This document shows positions 26,188-36,177 of a stretch of 64,000 nucleotides of DNA, one piece after another. The position numbers were made by a program, and so were the translations under genes. Every line of letters starts with the position of its first letter. Within the stretch, counting starts at the first letter, position 1. A model generated the notes under the pieces. The model saw only the letters and a list, made by a program, of their open reading frames with translations. It was not told the origin of the DNA and did not search any database. Source of the stretch: Streptomyces sp. SLBN-118 (GTDB lineage Bacteria; Actinomycetota; Actinomycetes; Streptomycetales; Streptomycetaceae); NCBI RefSeq assembly GCF_006715635.1, contig NZ_VFNP01000001.1:1674001-1738000 (forward strand), written 5' to 3'.

Positions 26188-26249
26188 GGGAAACCCTTCA
26201 CAAGGGTGGCCCCGGCATCGCGCTCGTCGGCGCGAAGGGTGAAGGAAGG

Positions 26250-26324
26250 TCAGCCGGAGACCACAGGGGTGGGAATGATGATCTTCTGGACCTGGGCAGC
26301 GCCCAGCGCAGCGACAGTCATCAC
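26250..26324 (-). CDS. 24-aa upstream ORF (possible leader peptide) of rsgA
   Basis: A short frame with an unusually strong ribosome-binding site (AGGAGGTGAG) eight bases before GTG-ATG. It reads MTVAALGAAQVQKIIIPTPV and ends VSG. It ends 62 bp before the rsgA start on the same strand. It lacks runs of a single regulatory amino acid but has three consecutive Ile codons. It may be a translated leader controlling rsgA, or a free-standing small protein. Only the strong SD supports it. Confidence 0.5.
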   Translation of the reverse strand: MMTVAALGAAQVQKIIIPTPVVSG

Positions 26325-26626
26325 GGTCCTCACCTCCTGTTCTCGCACGGGGGCCCGGCACAGCGCTTTCACACCCCCGCCGGGAACGAGGCAACGATGC
26401 CCGCAGGCGGTGAGAGGCGTCAACCTGTTTTCCGGCCTCCGCGGGACGCCTGAACAGGCCCATGGCCCCGGCGAGTTCCCCGCGCTGTCGGCGGCAGTGC
26501 CGGAGCCCGCGGTTCCGTACGCCGCGTCACCTGTTCGGCCGCCCCGCTTGGGCCACTCGCGCACGTTATGTATCCATACGCTCACGCCGTGTGGCGGGGC
26601 CTCATGATCGCCCATAACTTCGCCTC
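26325..26626. other. Intergenic region upstream of beta-helix protein gene
   Basis: About 300 bp between the small ORF and the beta-helix gene. It should hold divergent promoters. A relatively AT-rich patch, cgttatgtatccatacg near 26565, contains a dyad (gtat-cc-atac) and may mark a promoter or operator. Otherwise I see nothing in it. Confidence 0.35.
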
Positions 26627-27691
26627 ATGACGAAACGACAGCTCATGTGCCTCACATGCATCGCAGTCGTCGTGGTCTCGGGACTGGGCGCAGCCGCCCC
26701 GTCCTCCGCCGCGGCCATGCACACGGTGCATCCGGGCGAATCGATCCAGGAAGCGGTGGACGCCGCCGAGCCGGGAGACACCATCGTCGTCTCACCCGGC
26801 ACGTACCGCGAGAGCGTCCTTGTCACCAAGGCGGATCTGACCCTGCGCGGGTCGGGGAGCGCGACCGTCATCATGCCGGGCGCGGCCACCTCACAGGCGC
26901 CCAACGCCTGCACCGCGGCCGGAAGCGGTATCTGCGTGATGGGCACGGCGGCCGAGCCGGTCGACGGCGTGACCATCCGCGGACTGACCCTCTCGGGCTT
27001 CACCAAACACGGGGTCTGGGCCTCCGGCACCGACCGTCTGACGGTCCGGAACGTGACAGCGGAGAAGAACGGGGTCTGGGGCATCGCCCAGCAGCGGTCC
27101 ACCCGTGGCATGTTCAAGGGCAATATCGTCCGTGACAACGGCGATGCGGGAATCTTCATCGCGAACATGGTCGACTCCGAGGGCGGGGCGACCGACACCG
27201 GCGGCGCCCTGATCGCGAACAACCAGCTGACCGGGAACCGTATCGGAGTAACCGTCAGGCGAGTCCGGAACCTCACTGTCCGCTCCAACGCCATCGCCGG
27301 GAACTGCGCGGGCGTGTTCGTCGTCGGCGACGAGTCGAAGCCCGCGGCCGGCGCGATGACTCTGCGGGCCAACTGGATCGTCAGGAACAACAAGTCGTGC
27401 CCGGCCACCCCCCGTCTTCCCGCACTCCAGGGCTCCGGAATCGTCCTCACCGGCGCCGAGTCGACGGTGATCCGTGCCAACTACGTCGTGGACAACGCCG
27501 GCGCCTCACCGCTGTCCGGTGGCATCGTGCTGTTCCAGAGCTTCGTGGGCGCCCAGAACACCGCCAATGTCATCACGAACAACCAGGTGCAGGGCAATGA
27601 GCCCGCCGATCTCGCCAATCGCGGCGGCGGCACGGGCAACACGTTCACCGGCAATGTCTGCCAGGCCTCCGAGCCCGCAGGAATGTGCTGA
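26627..27691 (+). CDS. Secreted right-handed beta-helix repeat protein
   Basis: A 354-aa exported protein. It has a Sec signal peptide (MTKRQLMCLTCIAVVVVSGL ending near PSSAAA), then IQEAVDAAEPGDTIVVSPGT, the start of a pectate-lyase-like (NosD/DUF1565) beta-helix. The rest is repeated turns rich in Asn (LTVRNVTAEKNGVWGIAQQ, LTVRSNAIAGNCAGVFVV, NVITNNQVQGN). Three Cys pairs may form disulfides. It could bind or cleave polysaccharide, but no catalytic residues are recognisable. It precedes the O-methyltransferase gene on the same strand by 35 bp. A role in the pigment locus is not evident. Confidence 0.85.
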   Translation: MTKRQLMCLTCIAVVVVSGLGAAAPSSAAAMHTVHPGESIQEAVDAAEPGDTIVVSPGTYRESVLVTKADLTLRGSGSATVIMPGAATSQAPNACTAAGSGICVMGTAAEPVDGVTIRGLTLSGFTKHGVWASGTDRLTVRNVTAEKNGVWGIAQQRSTRGMFKGNIVRDNGDAGIFIANMVDSEGGATDTGGALIANNQLTGNRIGVTVRRVRNLTVRSNAIAGNCAGVFVVGDESKPAAGAMTLRANWIVRNNKSCPATPRLPALQGSGIVLTGAESTVIRANYVVDNAGASPLSGGIVLFQSFVGAQNTANVITNNQVQGNEPADLANRGGGTGNTFTGNVCQASEPAGMC

Positions 27692-27726
27692 CCGGTGTTC
27701 CCCTTCACCAGGAGAATCGAGGCGGT

Positions 27727-28794
27727 ATGACCACCGTAAGTCCCAGACCGGCCTCAGCGGCCGGCTCCACTTCCGAGCCGGCCGCTCCCCCGCCGGGCAT
27801 GCGCCTGCGGGAGCTCGTGTTCGGTGCGGCCTGCGCCGCCGCCGTACGCGCGGCGGCCCGGCTGGGTGTCGCCGACGCGCTCGGCGAGGCACCCGCGACG
27901 GCCGAGGAGCTCGCCGTCGAGCTGAACACCGAGCCGCAGCCGCTGCGCCGGCTGCTGCGCGCCCTGTCCTGCTACGGCGTCTTCGCCGAGACGCCGGACG
28001 GGAGCTTCGCCCATACGGAGATGTCCCGCATGCTGCGCGAGGACGATCCGGGCAGCCTGCGCTATATCGCCCTGTGGTGTACGGAGCCGTGGACCTGGGA
28101 TGCCTGGCCCCGGCTGGACGAGGCGGTGCGCTCGGGCGGGAACGTCTTCCAGGAGCTGTACGGCAAGGGCTTCTTCGAGTATCTGCACCAGGACGCGCAC
28201 GAGTCGGCGCATGTGTTCAACCGGGCCATGACGACGTCCAGCGTGCAGTCGGCGCTGGAGGTCGCGGAGCTGCTCGACCTCACGGGCGTGGGTGTGGTCG
28301 CCGACATCGGCGGCGGCCAGGGCCATGTGCTGGCCAGTCTGCTGGAGAAGCACCCGAGTGTCCGGGGCACGCTCCTGGACCTGCCCGATGTGGTGGCGAA
28401 GGCGGATCCCCGGCTGCGCACCGGCGGTTCGCTCGCCGAGCGGGTGCGCATCGTTCCCGGGGACTGCCGTGAGGACATCCCGGTCGAGGCCGACCTCTAC
28501 ATCATCAAGAACATCCTGGAGTGGGACGACGACTCCACCCGCAGGACCCTGCGGAACATCGTTTCGGCGGCCCGCCCCGGGGCGAGGGTCGTCGTCATCG
28601 AGAACCTCGTCGACGACACCCCTTCGATGAAGTTCACCACCTCGATGGATCTGCTTCTGCTGCTCAACGTCGGCGGTGCCAAGCACACCAGGGCGAGCCT
28701 GGTGGAGCGCATCACCGCTGCGGGCCTGCTCATCGGTGCGATCCGGCCCGTCAACGCGTATCTGCACGCCTTCGAGTCGGTCGTCCCCAGCTGA
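27727..28794 (+). CDS. Family 2 O-methyltransferase
   Basis: A 355-aa SAM-dependent O-methyltransferase of the TcmN/DmpM-type family 2. It has an N-terminal helical dimerisation domain (RELVFGAACAAAVRAAARLG, AEELAVELNTEPQPLRRLLR), the SAM motif VVADIGGGQGHVLASLLEKH near residue 195, and IIKNILEWDDDSTRRTLRNI with the His-like position replaced by Glu. It probably methylates a phenolic hydroxyl on a polyketide. It lies convergent to the spore-pigment genes across a shared terminator, so it may decorate the pigment. Methyltransferases accompany spore-pigment clusters in some Streptomyces, but not all. Confidence 0.85.
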   Translation: MTTVSPRPASAAGSTSEPAAPPPGMRLRELVFGAACAAAVRAAARLGVADALGEAPATAEELAVELNTEPQPLRRLLRALSCYGVFAETPDGSFAHTEMSRMLREDDPGSLRYIALWCTEPWTWDAWPRLDEAVRSGGNVFQELYGKGFFEYLHQDAHESAHVFNRAMTTSSVQSALEVAELLDLTGVGVVADIGGGQGHVLASLLEKHPSVRGTLLDLPDVVAKADPRLRTGGSLAERVRIVPGDCREDIPVEADLYIIKNILEWDDDSTRRTLRNIVSAARPGARVVVIENLVDDTPSMKFTTSMDLLLLLNVGGAKHTRASLVERITAAGLLIGAIRPVNAYLHAFESVVPS

Positions 28795-28810
28795 TCCTGC
28801 AGGCAACGAA

Positions 28811-28849
28811 CGCCCCGGGCCCGGCTCCAACTGAGCCGGGCCCGGGGCG
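28811..28849. terminator. Strong bidirectional terminator
   Basis: A perfect 17-bp inverted repeat, cgccccgggcccggctc / gagccgggcccggggcg, with a five-base loop and followed on the plus strand by tttggttct. It separates the methyltransferase from the convergent cyclase gene. Confidence 0.85.
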
Positions 28850-28866
28850 TTTGGTTCTGTCGGCTG

Positions 28867-29199
28867 TCAGGCCCTGGCGTCACGCTCCCAGGCGTAGAAC
28901 TGACGGGCCATCGCGTCCTTCGGGCTGCGCCAGGTCTCCGGGTCGTACGGGCTGACGAAGGCCTGGAGCCGGTCGCTGATGTCCTTGAACGACGGGTGTT
29001 CCGTCACCTTGGCGATCTCGGGGCCGGGCGGCCGTTCCGACTCGATCAGATGCAGATACACGTCGCCGAACTGGAAGAGTTTGCGCCGGGTCACCCCGAC
29101 GAGGTGGGGCAGTTCGCCGGCGTCGGAGGCCGCGAACAGCTTGGCGATGTCCGGAGCCGACTCCGGCTCCATACGGGCGACGATCAGGGCGTGGTGCAC
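28867..29199 (-). CDS. whiE-ORFVII: TcmI-type polyketide cyclase (whiE ORFVII-like)
   Basis: A 110-aa cyclase of the TcmI ferredoxin-like family, the usual length. It starts MHHALIVARMEPESAPDIAK and has LPHLVGVTRRKLFQFGDVYL and the C-terminal FYAWERDA. It would close later rings of the spore-pigment polyketide. It is the last gene of the minus-strand pigment operon, 57 nt after the aromatase. Position and family fit ORFVII of whiE exactly. Confidence 0.92.
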   Translation of the reverse strand: MHHALIVARMEPESAPDIAKLFAASDAGELPHLVGVTRRKLFQFGDVYLHLIESERPPGPEIAKVTEHPSFKDISDRLQAFVSPYDPETWRSPKDAMARQFYAWERDARA

Positions 29200-29256
29200 A
29201 GGAGGTTCCTTCCTGGCCGGGCTCCTCGCCCGGCCGGGTTTCCCCGTCGGACGGCT

Positions 29257-29989
<733 letters not shown>

Positions 29990-30003
29990 GGGGACTCTCC
30001 TTT

Positions 30004-31254
30004 TCACTCGGGGGTGTCGGTGGCGCCGCGCAGCACCAGGGCCGCGTTCGAGCCCATGAGGCCGCGGCTGAGCACCAGGGCGGTCCGCAGCTGCGCCGGC
30101 CGGGCCCGACCGGTCACCAGGCTGAGGTCGTGGCAGACGTCGAAGACGTTGGGCGTGGGCGGCACGACGCCGTGCTCCATGGCCAGTACCGCGGCGGCCA
30201 CGTCCAGCACCGGCCCTCCGCAATAGGCCCGCCCGATACCGGTCTTGGGCGCCGTGACCGGTACGCGCCGGCCGTGTGCGCCCAGCGCGTCGGCGATCGC
30301 CAGCGCCTCCGCCCGGTCCGCCTCCGGTACGCCGAGCGCGTCCGCGAAGACCACGTCGATCTCCTCGGGCGCACACCGGGCCTCCGTCAGCGCCCCGCTG
30401 ATCGCCCGGGCCAGCCCCTCGCGGGACTGCTCCCAGCGGGAGGGACCGGTGAACGTCGCCCCGTGTCCGGCCACCACGGCACGCGCCTTGGCGCCGCGGC
30501 GCAGGGCCGCCGTCTCCTCCTCGACCACGAGCATGGCGCCGCCCTCCGCGGGCACGAATCCACAGGCGTCCGATGTGAAGGGCCGGTAGGCGCGCGCCGG
30601 GTCCTCACAGGTGCTCAGATCCTCGTAGCCGAGCTGGCACACGACCGAGTAGGGCGCCAGGGGGGCTTCCGCGGAGCCGACGACGACCGCGTCGGCTCCG
30701 TTGCGTACGGCCCTGGCGGCATGCGCGAACGCGTCGAGCCCGCCTGCCTCGTCGCTGGCCACGACGCCGCAGGGACCCTTGAATCCGGCCCGGATGGAGA
30801 TCTGGCCGGTGCTCGCCGCGTAGAACCAGGCGATGGACTGGTACGGGCCGACATAGCGGGGGCCCTGCCCCCAGAGCCTTTGCAGTTCGCGCTGGCCGAA
30901 CTCACCGCCGCCGGACCCGGCGGCGGTCACCACACCCACCGCGAACGGCGAGCCCTCGTAGTCGGCGCGGCCCAGCCGGGCGTCGTCGAGGGCCAGATCG
31001 GCCGCGGCCATCGCGAAGTGCGAGAACCGGTCCGTCTGGACGAGGTAGCGCTCCTCGATCAGCGAACCGGGGTCAAAGGCCCGCACCTCGCCCGCGACCC
31101 GGAGCGGCAGGTGCTCGCACCCGTCCCGGGTGACCCGGTCGAGCACACTGACGCCCTCCAGGGTCGACTTCCAGAAGACCTCGGTGCCGGCTCCGTTGGG
31201 GGCTATGGCACCTATACCTGTGACGACCGTCCGCCGTGTCCGGCTGGGGCTCAT
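30004..31254 (-). CDS. whiE-ORFIV: Ketosynthase beta / chain length factor (whiE ORFIV-like)
   Basis: A 416-aa KS-fold partner of KS-alpha. It begins [17 protein letters not shown] and has the full thiolase-like fold, but the active-site Cys of KS is absent: the equivalent segment reads [14 protein letters not shown]. That is the chain-length-factor signature; Glu stands where many CLFs have Gln. The CLF decarboxylates malonyl-ACP and sets chain length. The ATG overlaps the KS-alpha stop as ATGA, the normal coupling for the heterodimer. Confidence 0.95.
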   Translation of the reverse strand: MSPSRTRRTVVTGIGAIAPNGAGTEVFWKSTLEGVSVLDRVTRDGCEHLPLRVAGEVRAFDPGSLIEERYLVQTDRFSHFAMAAADLALDDARLGRADYEGSPFAVGVVTAAGSGGGEFGQRELQRLWGQGPRYVGPYQSIAWFYAASTGQISIRAGFKGPCGVVASDEAGGLDAFAHAARAVRNGADAVVVGSAEAPLAPYSVVCQLGYEDLSTCEDPARAYRPFTSDACGFVPAEGGAMLVVEEETAALRRGAKARAVVAGHGATFTGPSRWEQSREGLARAISGALTEARCAPEEIDVVFADALGVPEADRAEALAIADALGAHGRRVPVTAPKTGIGRAYCGGPVLDVAAAVLAMEHGVVPPTPNVFDVCHDLSLVTGRARPAQLRTALVLSRGLMGSNAALVLRGATDTPE

Positions 31255-32519
31255 CGCGCCCTCCCATTCGGTCTGGTCATGACGACCGCGGACTGGAAAC
31301 CGCCGAACCCGCTGCCGACGGAGAGCACACTGCGCAACTTCCGGGGGCGTGCTGTGCGCGGCACATAGTCCAGGTCGCACTCGGGGTCGGGGGTCTCGTA
31401 GTTCGCGGTCGGCGGGACCACTTGATGGACCATGGCCAGGACGCAGGCCACGAGTTCGATCGCGCCGATGGCGCCCAGCGAGTGACCCACCATGGATTTG
31501 ATGGAGCTCATGGGCGTCTTGAAGGCGTGTTCGCCCAGGGAGCGTTTGACCGCGGCCGTCTCGTGACGGTCGTTCTGTTTGGTGCCCGAACCGTGCGCGT
31601 TGACGTAGTCGATCGCCGTGGCGTTCAGCCGGGCGTGGTCGAGCGCGGTGTCGATGGCCCGGGCCATTTCCAGGCCCTCGGGGGTCAGTCCCGTCATGTG
31701 GTAGGCGTTGCCGAAGGTGGCGTAGCCCGCGATCTCGCAGTAGACGGTCGCTCCGCGGGCGCGGGCGTGCTCCAGTTCCTCCAGGATGAGGACGGCGCCG
31801 CCCTCGCCCATCACGAACCCGTCCCGGTTGAGGTCGAACGGCCGCGATGCGTGGGCCGGGTCGTCATTGTTCGGCGACGTCGCTTTGATCGCGTCGAAGC
31901 AGGCCACCGTGATCGGTGAGATGGGCGAGTCCGACGCGCCGGCTATGCAGACATCGACCCGGCCCTCCTGGATGGACGCGAAGGCATAGCCGATCGCGTC
32001 GAGTCCCGAGGTGCAGCCCGTCGAGACGGTCTGCACCGGGCCGTGGGCACCGACCTGTTCGGCGACCGCGGAGGCGAGGGTGCTCGGCGAGAACGCGCGG
32101 TGCAGATCCGGTCCCGCCGGGCGGTGGTCGACGTCCCAGCGGACGCCGGATTCGCTGACCGCGACATAGTCGTGCTCCAGGCGCGTGGTGCCGCCGACGG
32201 CCGTGCCGAGCGAGACCCCGATCCGCCAGGGGTCCTGCTGCTCCGGGGCGAGCCCGGCGTCGGATATCGCCTCGCGCGCGGCCACCAGCGCGAACTGGAT
32301 GTACCGGTCCGAGCGCGCCACCTGGTCCCGGTCGAGACCGTGGGCCGCAGGGTCGAAGTCAACCTCGGCGGCGATGCGGGAGCGGAAGCCCTCCGGGTTG
32401 AAGAGCGTGATGCCCCGCGTCGCCGTACGGCCGTTCGCGAGCAGGTCCCAGAACTGGCGGGAGCCCACTCCTCCGGGGGCGACGATACCGACCCCGGTGA
32501 CCGCCACCCGCCGGTTCAC
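31251..32519 (-). CDS. whiE-ORFIII: Type II PKS ketosynthase alpha (whiE ORFIII-like)
   Basis: A 422-aa ketosynthase. The active-site Cys is in [15 protein letters not shown] near residue 173, and the two His are in [13 protein letters not shown] and [15 protein letters not shown]. It condenses malonyl units on the ACP together with the CLF. The GTG start overlaps the cupin stop as GTGA. The sequence belongs to the aromatic spore-pigment class in gene order, though the detailed class cannot be proven by eye. Confidence 0.96.
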   Translation of the reverse strand: MNRRVAVTGVGIVAPGGVGSRQFWDLLANGRTATRGITLFNPEGFRSRIAAEVDFDPAAHGLDRDQVARSDRYIQFALVAAREAISDAGLAPEQQDPWRIGVSLGTAVGGTTRLEHDYVAVSESGVRWDVDHRPAGPDLHRAFSPSTLASAVAEQVGAHGPVQTVSTGCTSGLDAIGYAFASIQEGRVDVCIAGASDSPISPITVACFDAIKATSPNNDDPAHASRPFDLNRDGFVMGEGGAVLILEELEHARARGATVYCEIAGYATFGNAYHMTGLTPEGLEMARAIDTALDHARLNATAIDYVNAHGSGTKQNDRHETAAVKRSLGEHAFKTPMSSIKSMVGHSLGAIGAIELVACVLAMVHQVVPPTANYETPDPECDLDYVPRTARPRKLRSVLSVGSGFGGFQSAVVMTRPNGRAR

Positions 32520-32959
32520 GAAACGGCCCCAGTCCGTTCCGGCGGCCTGCCCTGCTCGGCGCCTTCGCTGTTCTCAGTGGGCTCGGTGTCGACATGCCCG
32601 AGTTCGGGGCGCGGCGCCAGCGGGCCGAGGTGGAAGACCATGCGGGCCTCCACGTCCCCCACGTTGCGGAACCGGTGGCGCACGTTCAGGGGGATCATGA
32701 GCCCCTGATCGGGCCGCATCGAGTGCGTCTCGCCGTCAAGGTCCACCTCGAGGAGACCGCTCACCACGTACACGAACTCCTCCGAGTACGGGTGGTAGTG
32801 CTCGCCGATGCGCTCACCGGGCTGCACGATGGCAAGGCCCATGAAGCCACTGGTTGCGCCCACCGCGGTCGGGGTGAGCATGGCGCGCAGGTCACCGCCG
32901 CGCCGTCTGTTGGGCTGGGTCTCGCTGAGATCCACGATGCGTGGGCTGTGCTTGGTCAT
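32516..32959 (-). CDS. whiE-ORFII: Cupin protein of spore-pigment cluster (whiE ORFII-like)
   Basis: A 147-aa cupin. Metal-site residues are in [17 protein letters not shown] (motif 1, two His and one Glu) and [12 protein letters not shown] (motif 2, His). In spore-pigment clusters this protein lies between the SchA/CurD-like protein and KS-alpha, and is thought to help cyclisation or oxygenation; its exact reaction is not established. The C-terminal 30 residues are hydrophilic. The gene lies 70 bp after ORFI and overlaps KS-alpha. Confidence 0.92.
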   Translation of the reverse strand: MTKHSPRIVDLSETQPNRRRGGDLRAMLTPTAVGATSGFMGLAIVQPGERIGEHYHPYSEEFVYVVSGLLEVDLDGETHSMRPDQGLMIPLNVRHRFRNVGDVEARMVFHLGPLAPRPELGHVDTEPTENSEGAEQGRPPERTGAVS

Positions 32960-33029
32960 GTCTGGTTCCTCCAGGTGCGGTGCCCCCGACGGCTCGGCCT
33001 GCCAGGCCGCGACGCGCCGGACGTACGGG

Positions 33030-34148
33030 TCAGGACTCCGTCGGCGCGTTGCGGTCGGTGATCAGCTCCATGGCGGAGTGCTTGAGGAAGAGCACCATCT
33101 CCTTGTCGGACTCCGGCACGCCCTCCTCGCCGACGGCGAGCAGCCGGGCGAGCGTGGCGGCCTTGCGCGGACCGCTCATGCCGAGCGCGAGCGCGGGCTG
33201 CGCCTCGAGCTTTCCGGTCAGATCGACGAGCCGGACCACGATGTCGTCGCGCTGGAAGATCGTGCTGCTCGCGATGGGGCTGTCCGGGCTCTCGGCCGCC
33301 GCCTCGTCCTGCTTGGCGAGCAGCCGGGCCAGCGCCATGCCGCAGCCCTCCTTGGCCGGGTAGTACAGCGCGTGCCGCGTGAGCTCGCCCGACTGCCCGT
33401 CCGCCGCCACATGGTGTACGGCGGGCAACGCGGCCCGGGTGAAGAACACCCGTGCGGAGTTGGGGTCGTTGAGGTCCCGGTCCTGCTCCAGGTACGGGTT
33501 GATGGCCTCCTCCACCTCACGGACCTCGGGCTGCTTGGCCACGTGCCGCAGTGCGGCGAGTAGGTCGCCCTGCACCTCGATGGCCCGTACGACCCGGTTG
33601 CCGTGCATGAAGAGGGAGGTGCGGCGCAGCCGGGTGTGTTCGTCGACGCGGGCCGACGGCGAGGTGTAGCCGGAAAGGATCTTCGCGACCTTCTTCTCGG
33701 TGCCCGGCTTCACCGTGAAGGTGAGGGCGTGCCGGACGATTCCGTCGCCGAGCCTGGGCGATGCCTGCAGGCGGCCCTTGAGCTCCTCGGGCGCGGAGGT
33801 GACGGTCTTTCCGGTCTCGCGCAGAACGCTGAAGCGCAGCGAGCGGGTGTCGCGCACGCAGCCGTGCAGCGGCTGGACCGTCTCGACGTGCTCCTCGCTG
33901 TTCACCCAGGCCAGGAAGGGCGGCGCGCTCTCCCATTCGCTGGTGATGAGCCACTGCGACGGGTTCTCGATCGACTGGCACAGCTGGTCGCTGATGTGGC
34001 CGGGGACCGACGCGACCTGGTTGCGCAGGTGCTCGTACGCCTCCAGGAACTCGTTCTGTGCGCCGTCGTGGAGGTCGAGCAGCAGTACGACTCGAAGCCT
34101 TGAGCCGTCGAAGGCGGACTGAGATATCCGTTCCGACAGGGTTGTCAT
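33030..34148 (-). CDS. whiE-ORFI: SchA/CurD-like protein (whiE ORFI-like)
   Basis: A 372-aa protein that opens the minus-strand pigment operon. The N-terminal 110 residues resemble a Dabb/antibiotic-monooxygenase-like ferredoxin fold ([37 protein letters not shown]). The rest matches the SchA/CurD domain of spore-pigment clusters, with a second similar half ([38 protein letters not shown]). The function is unknown; mutants in related clusters alter pigment. The ATG at 34148 follows GGAGTGTGAG. The promoter lies in the divergent region to the FAD hydroxylase gene. Confidence 0.9.
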   Translation of the reverse strand: MTTLSERISQSAFDGSRLRVVLLLDLHDGAQNEFLEAYEHLRNQVASVPGHISDQLCQSIENPSQWLITSEWESAPPFLAWVNSEEHVETVQPLHGCVRDTRSLRFSVLRETGKTVTSAPEELKGRLQASPRLGDGIVRHALTFTVKPGTEKKVAKILSGYTSPSARVDEHTRLRRTSLFMHGNRVVRAIEVQGDLLAALRHVAKQPEVREVEEAINPYLEQDRDLNDPNSARVFFTRAALPAVHHVAADGQSGELTRHALYYPAKEGCGMALARLLAKQDEAAAESPDSPIASSTIFQRDDIVVRLVDLTGKLEAQPALALGMSGPRKAATLARLLAVGEEGVPESDKEMVLFLKHSAMELITDRNAPTES

Positions 34149-34364
34149 CTCTCACACTCCTTTGCGTCACCGCGCGGGTCAACAGCCCTGCGGATACGGA
34201 CGGTCCGCCTCCCGTGAGTCGGGGGCGCTCCCGAAAACGATCGTGGTCCGGTACTTCGAGTGGCGCGAGAGCTGAGAACCAAGCGGGTGAATGGGCGAGG
34301 CAACCTCCGTCGCACAGGGCATGGAAAGTGCATCCCCCAAGGGCGGCAGGAGCTGGAGTAACTG
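34149..34364. promoter_or_regulatory. Divergent promoter region of the pigment cluster
   Basis: These 216 bp separate the seven-gene minus operon from the divergent hydroxylase gene, the standard whiE arrangement. In S. coelicolor the two whiE promoters are developmentally controlled and the hydroxylase promoter depends on sigF. I see no certain -35/-10 pair here. Confidence 0.5.
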
Positions 34365-36005
34365 ATGGATGAAAACGTCGGCAAAAGCGCTGAGCGCGTT
34401 CAGGTCCTCATCGTGGGCGGGTCCCTGGTGGGCCTGTCCACCTCGGTGTTTCTGGGCCGTCACGGCATCAGACCTCTGCTGGTCGAGAAGCACTCGGGTA
34501 CCTCGACGCATCCGCGCGGACGCGGCATGAACGTGCGCACGATGGAGCTTTTCCGGGTCGCCGGAGTGGAGTCGCAGATCCGGCAGGCAGCCGCGGTCCT
34601 CGCGGACAATCACGGGATCATGCAGGCCGGATCGCTGACCGGCGACGACCAGGAGTGGCTGTTCAAGGAGATCGACCCGGGTGGCACGCTCGCCCGTATC
34701 AGCCCGTCCGCCTGGTGTCTGTGCAGCCAGAACGACATCGAGCCGCAGCTCATGGCGCGCTCGCGCGAGCAAGGTGCCGATCTGCGGTTCTCCACCGAGC
34801 TGCTCTCCTTCGAGCAGGACGATTCGGGTGTCACGGCGATCGTGAAGAACCGGGAGACCGGTGAGCACTCCACCATTCGGGCGGACTATCTGGTGGCGGC
34901 GGACGGGCCGCGCAGCCCGGTCAGGGAGGCGCTGCGGATCGGGCACAGCGGCAACGGCGATCTGTTCCACAACGTGAGCATCACCTTCCGCTCCCGGGAC
35001 CTCATCGACGTCCTGGGCGACAAGCGCTTCATCGTCTGCTACCTGACCAAGCCGGGAGCGGACGGCGCCCTGCTTCCGGTGGACAACGCGGAGCAGTGGG
35101 TCTTCCACGCGCCCTGGCACCCCGAGCAGGGCGAGACGCTCGATGACTTCACCGACGAACGCTGCGTCGAGCACATCCGGCGGGCCGTCGGCGCGCCCGG
35201 CCTGCATGTCGAGATCACGGGCAAGGCGCCGTGGCACGCGGCGGAACGCGTGGCCGAGCGGTACAGCTGCGGGCGGGTCCTCCTCGCCGGGGACTCGGCG
35301 CACGAGATGTCCCCGACCGGGGCGTTCGGCTCCAACACCGGTATCCAGGACGCCCACAACCTGGCGTGGAAGCTGGCGATGGTGCTGGACGGCTCGGCGG
35401 GACCCGGCCTGCTCGACACCTACGGCGCGGAGCGGCAGCCGGTGGCCCGGGCGACGAGCGAGCGTGCCTCGGTCCGCTCGGCGGAACACAGTCACCCCGG
35501 CTATGCCCCGCCGCCCATGCCGGGCGGGGGCCCCAAGGGCGGGATCCTGTCGGTGGCCATGGGGTACGGCTATCCGCGCGGCGCGGTCGTGGGCGCCGAT
35601 CCCGAGCGTCCCGTCGTACCGGACCGGATGCGGCTGGCGGGCGACCCGGGCACCCGGGCTCCGCACATGTGGGTGAGCGGTCCCGGTGGCCGGCAGTCCA
35701 CGCTGGACCTCTACGAGCAGTCGTTCGTGCTGCTGAGCGCCGAGGGCACCGAGTGGCGCGCCGCGGCGCGGAAGGTCGCCGAGCGGCTGTCCGTGCGGCT
35801 GGACGCGTACGCGATCGGCGAGGGTCCGGACGCCGATCTGGTGCCGGAGGGTGACACCGACTGGGCGGCGCTGCACAGCGCGACGGGGCAGGGTGCGGTA
35901 CTGGTGCGCCCTGACGGCTTCGTGGCATGGCGCTCGCCGGGAGCGGTGCCCGATCCGGAAGGCGTGCTGTACGAGGTCATGGCGACGGTGCTGAGCCGGT
36001 CCTGA
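34365..36005 (+). CDS. whiE-ORFVIII: FAD-dependent polyketide hydroxylase (whiE ORFVIII-like)
   Basis: A 546-aa aromatic-ring hydroxylase of the PHBH class. Motifs: dinucleotide fold VLIVGGSLVGLSTSVFLGRH near residue 12, DG motif YLVAADGPRSPVREAL, and GD motif VLLAGDSAHEMSPTGAFG. The C-terminus has a thioredoxin-like cap domain of the long subgroup. It hydroxylates the late pigment intermediate with NADPH and O2. It diverges from ORFI, exactly as whiE ORFVIII does. It is followed by a strong terminator. Confidence 0.94.
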   Translation: MDENVGKSAERVQVLIVGGSLVGLSTSVFLGRHGIRPLLVEKHSGTSTHPRGRGMNVRTMELFRVAGVESQIRQAAAVLADNHGIMQAGSLTGDDQEWLFKEIDPGGTLARISPSAWCLCSQNDIEPQLMARSREQGADLRFSTELLSFEQDDSGVTAIVKNRETGEHSTIRADYLVAADGPRSPVREALRIGHSGNGDLFHNVSITFRSRDLIDVLGDKRFIVCYLTKPGADGALLPVDNAEQWVFHAPWHPEQGETLDDFTDERCVEHIRRAVGAPGLHVEITGKAPWHAAERVAERYSCGRVLLAGDSAHEMSPTGAFGSNTGIQDAHNLAWKLAMVLDGSAGPGLLDTYGAERQPVARATSERASVRSAEHSHPGYAPPPMPGGGPKGGILSVAMGYGYPRGAVVGADPERPVVPDRMRLAGDPGTRAPHMWVSGPGGRQSTLDLYEQSFVLLSAEGTEWRAAARKVAERLSVRLDAYAIGEGPDADLVPEGDTDWAALHSATGQGAVLVRPDGFVAWRSPGAVPDPEGVLYEVMATVLSRS

Positions 36006-36035
36006 GGCCGCCGCGATTGTTCCGTGATCATCCTC

Positions 36036-36075
36036 CGAGTCCCCTTCGTCGTCCGCACAACGAAGGGGACTCGGT
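36036..36075. terminator. Rho-independent-type terminator
   Basis: A perfect 14-bp inverted repeat, ccgagtccccttcg / cgaaggggactcgg, with a 12-base loop lies 31 bp after the hydroxylase stop. Confidence 0.85.
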
Positions 36076-36177
36076 CATTCCGGTAACAGAAACTGTCGCG
36101 AACACGTCGCGCGGGCGGCCTCCGAGTTCTACGGTGCGCAGATAGCTCACCGTAGGCGGGAGGTGTAGAAATAGGAC

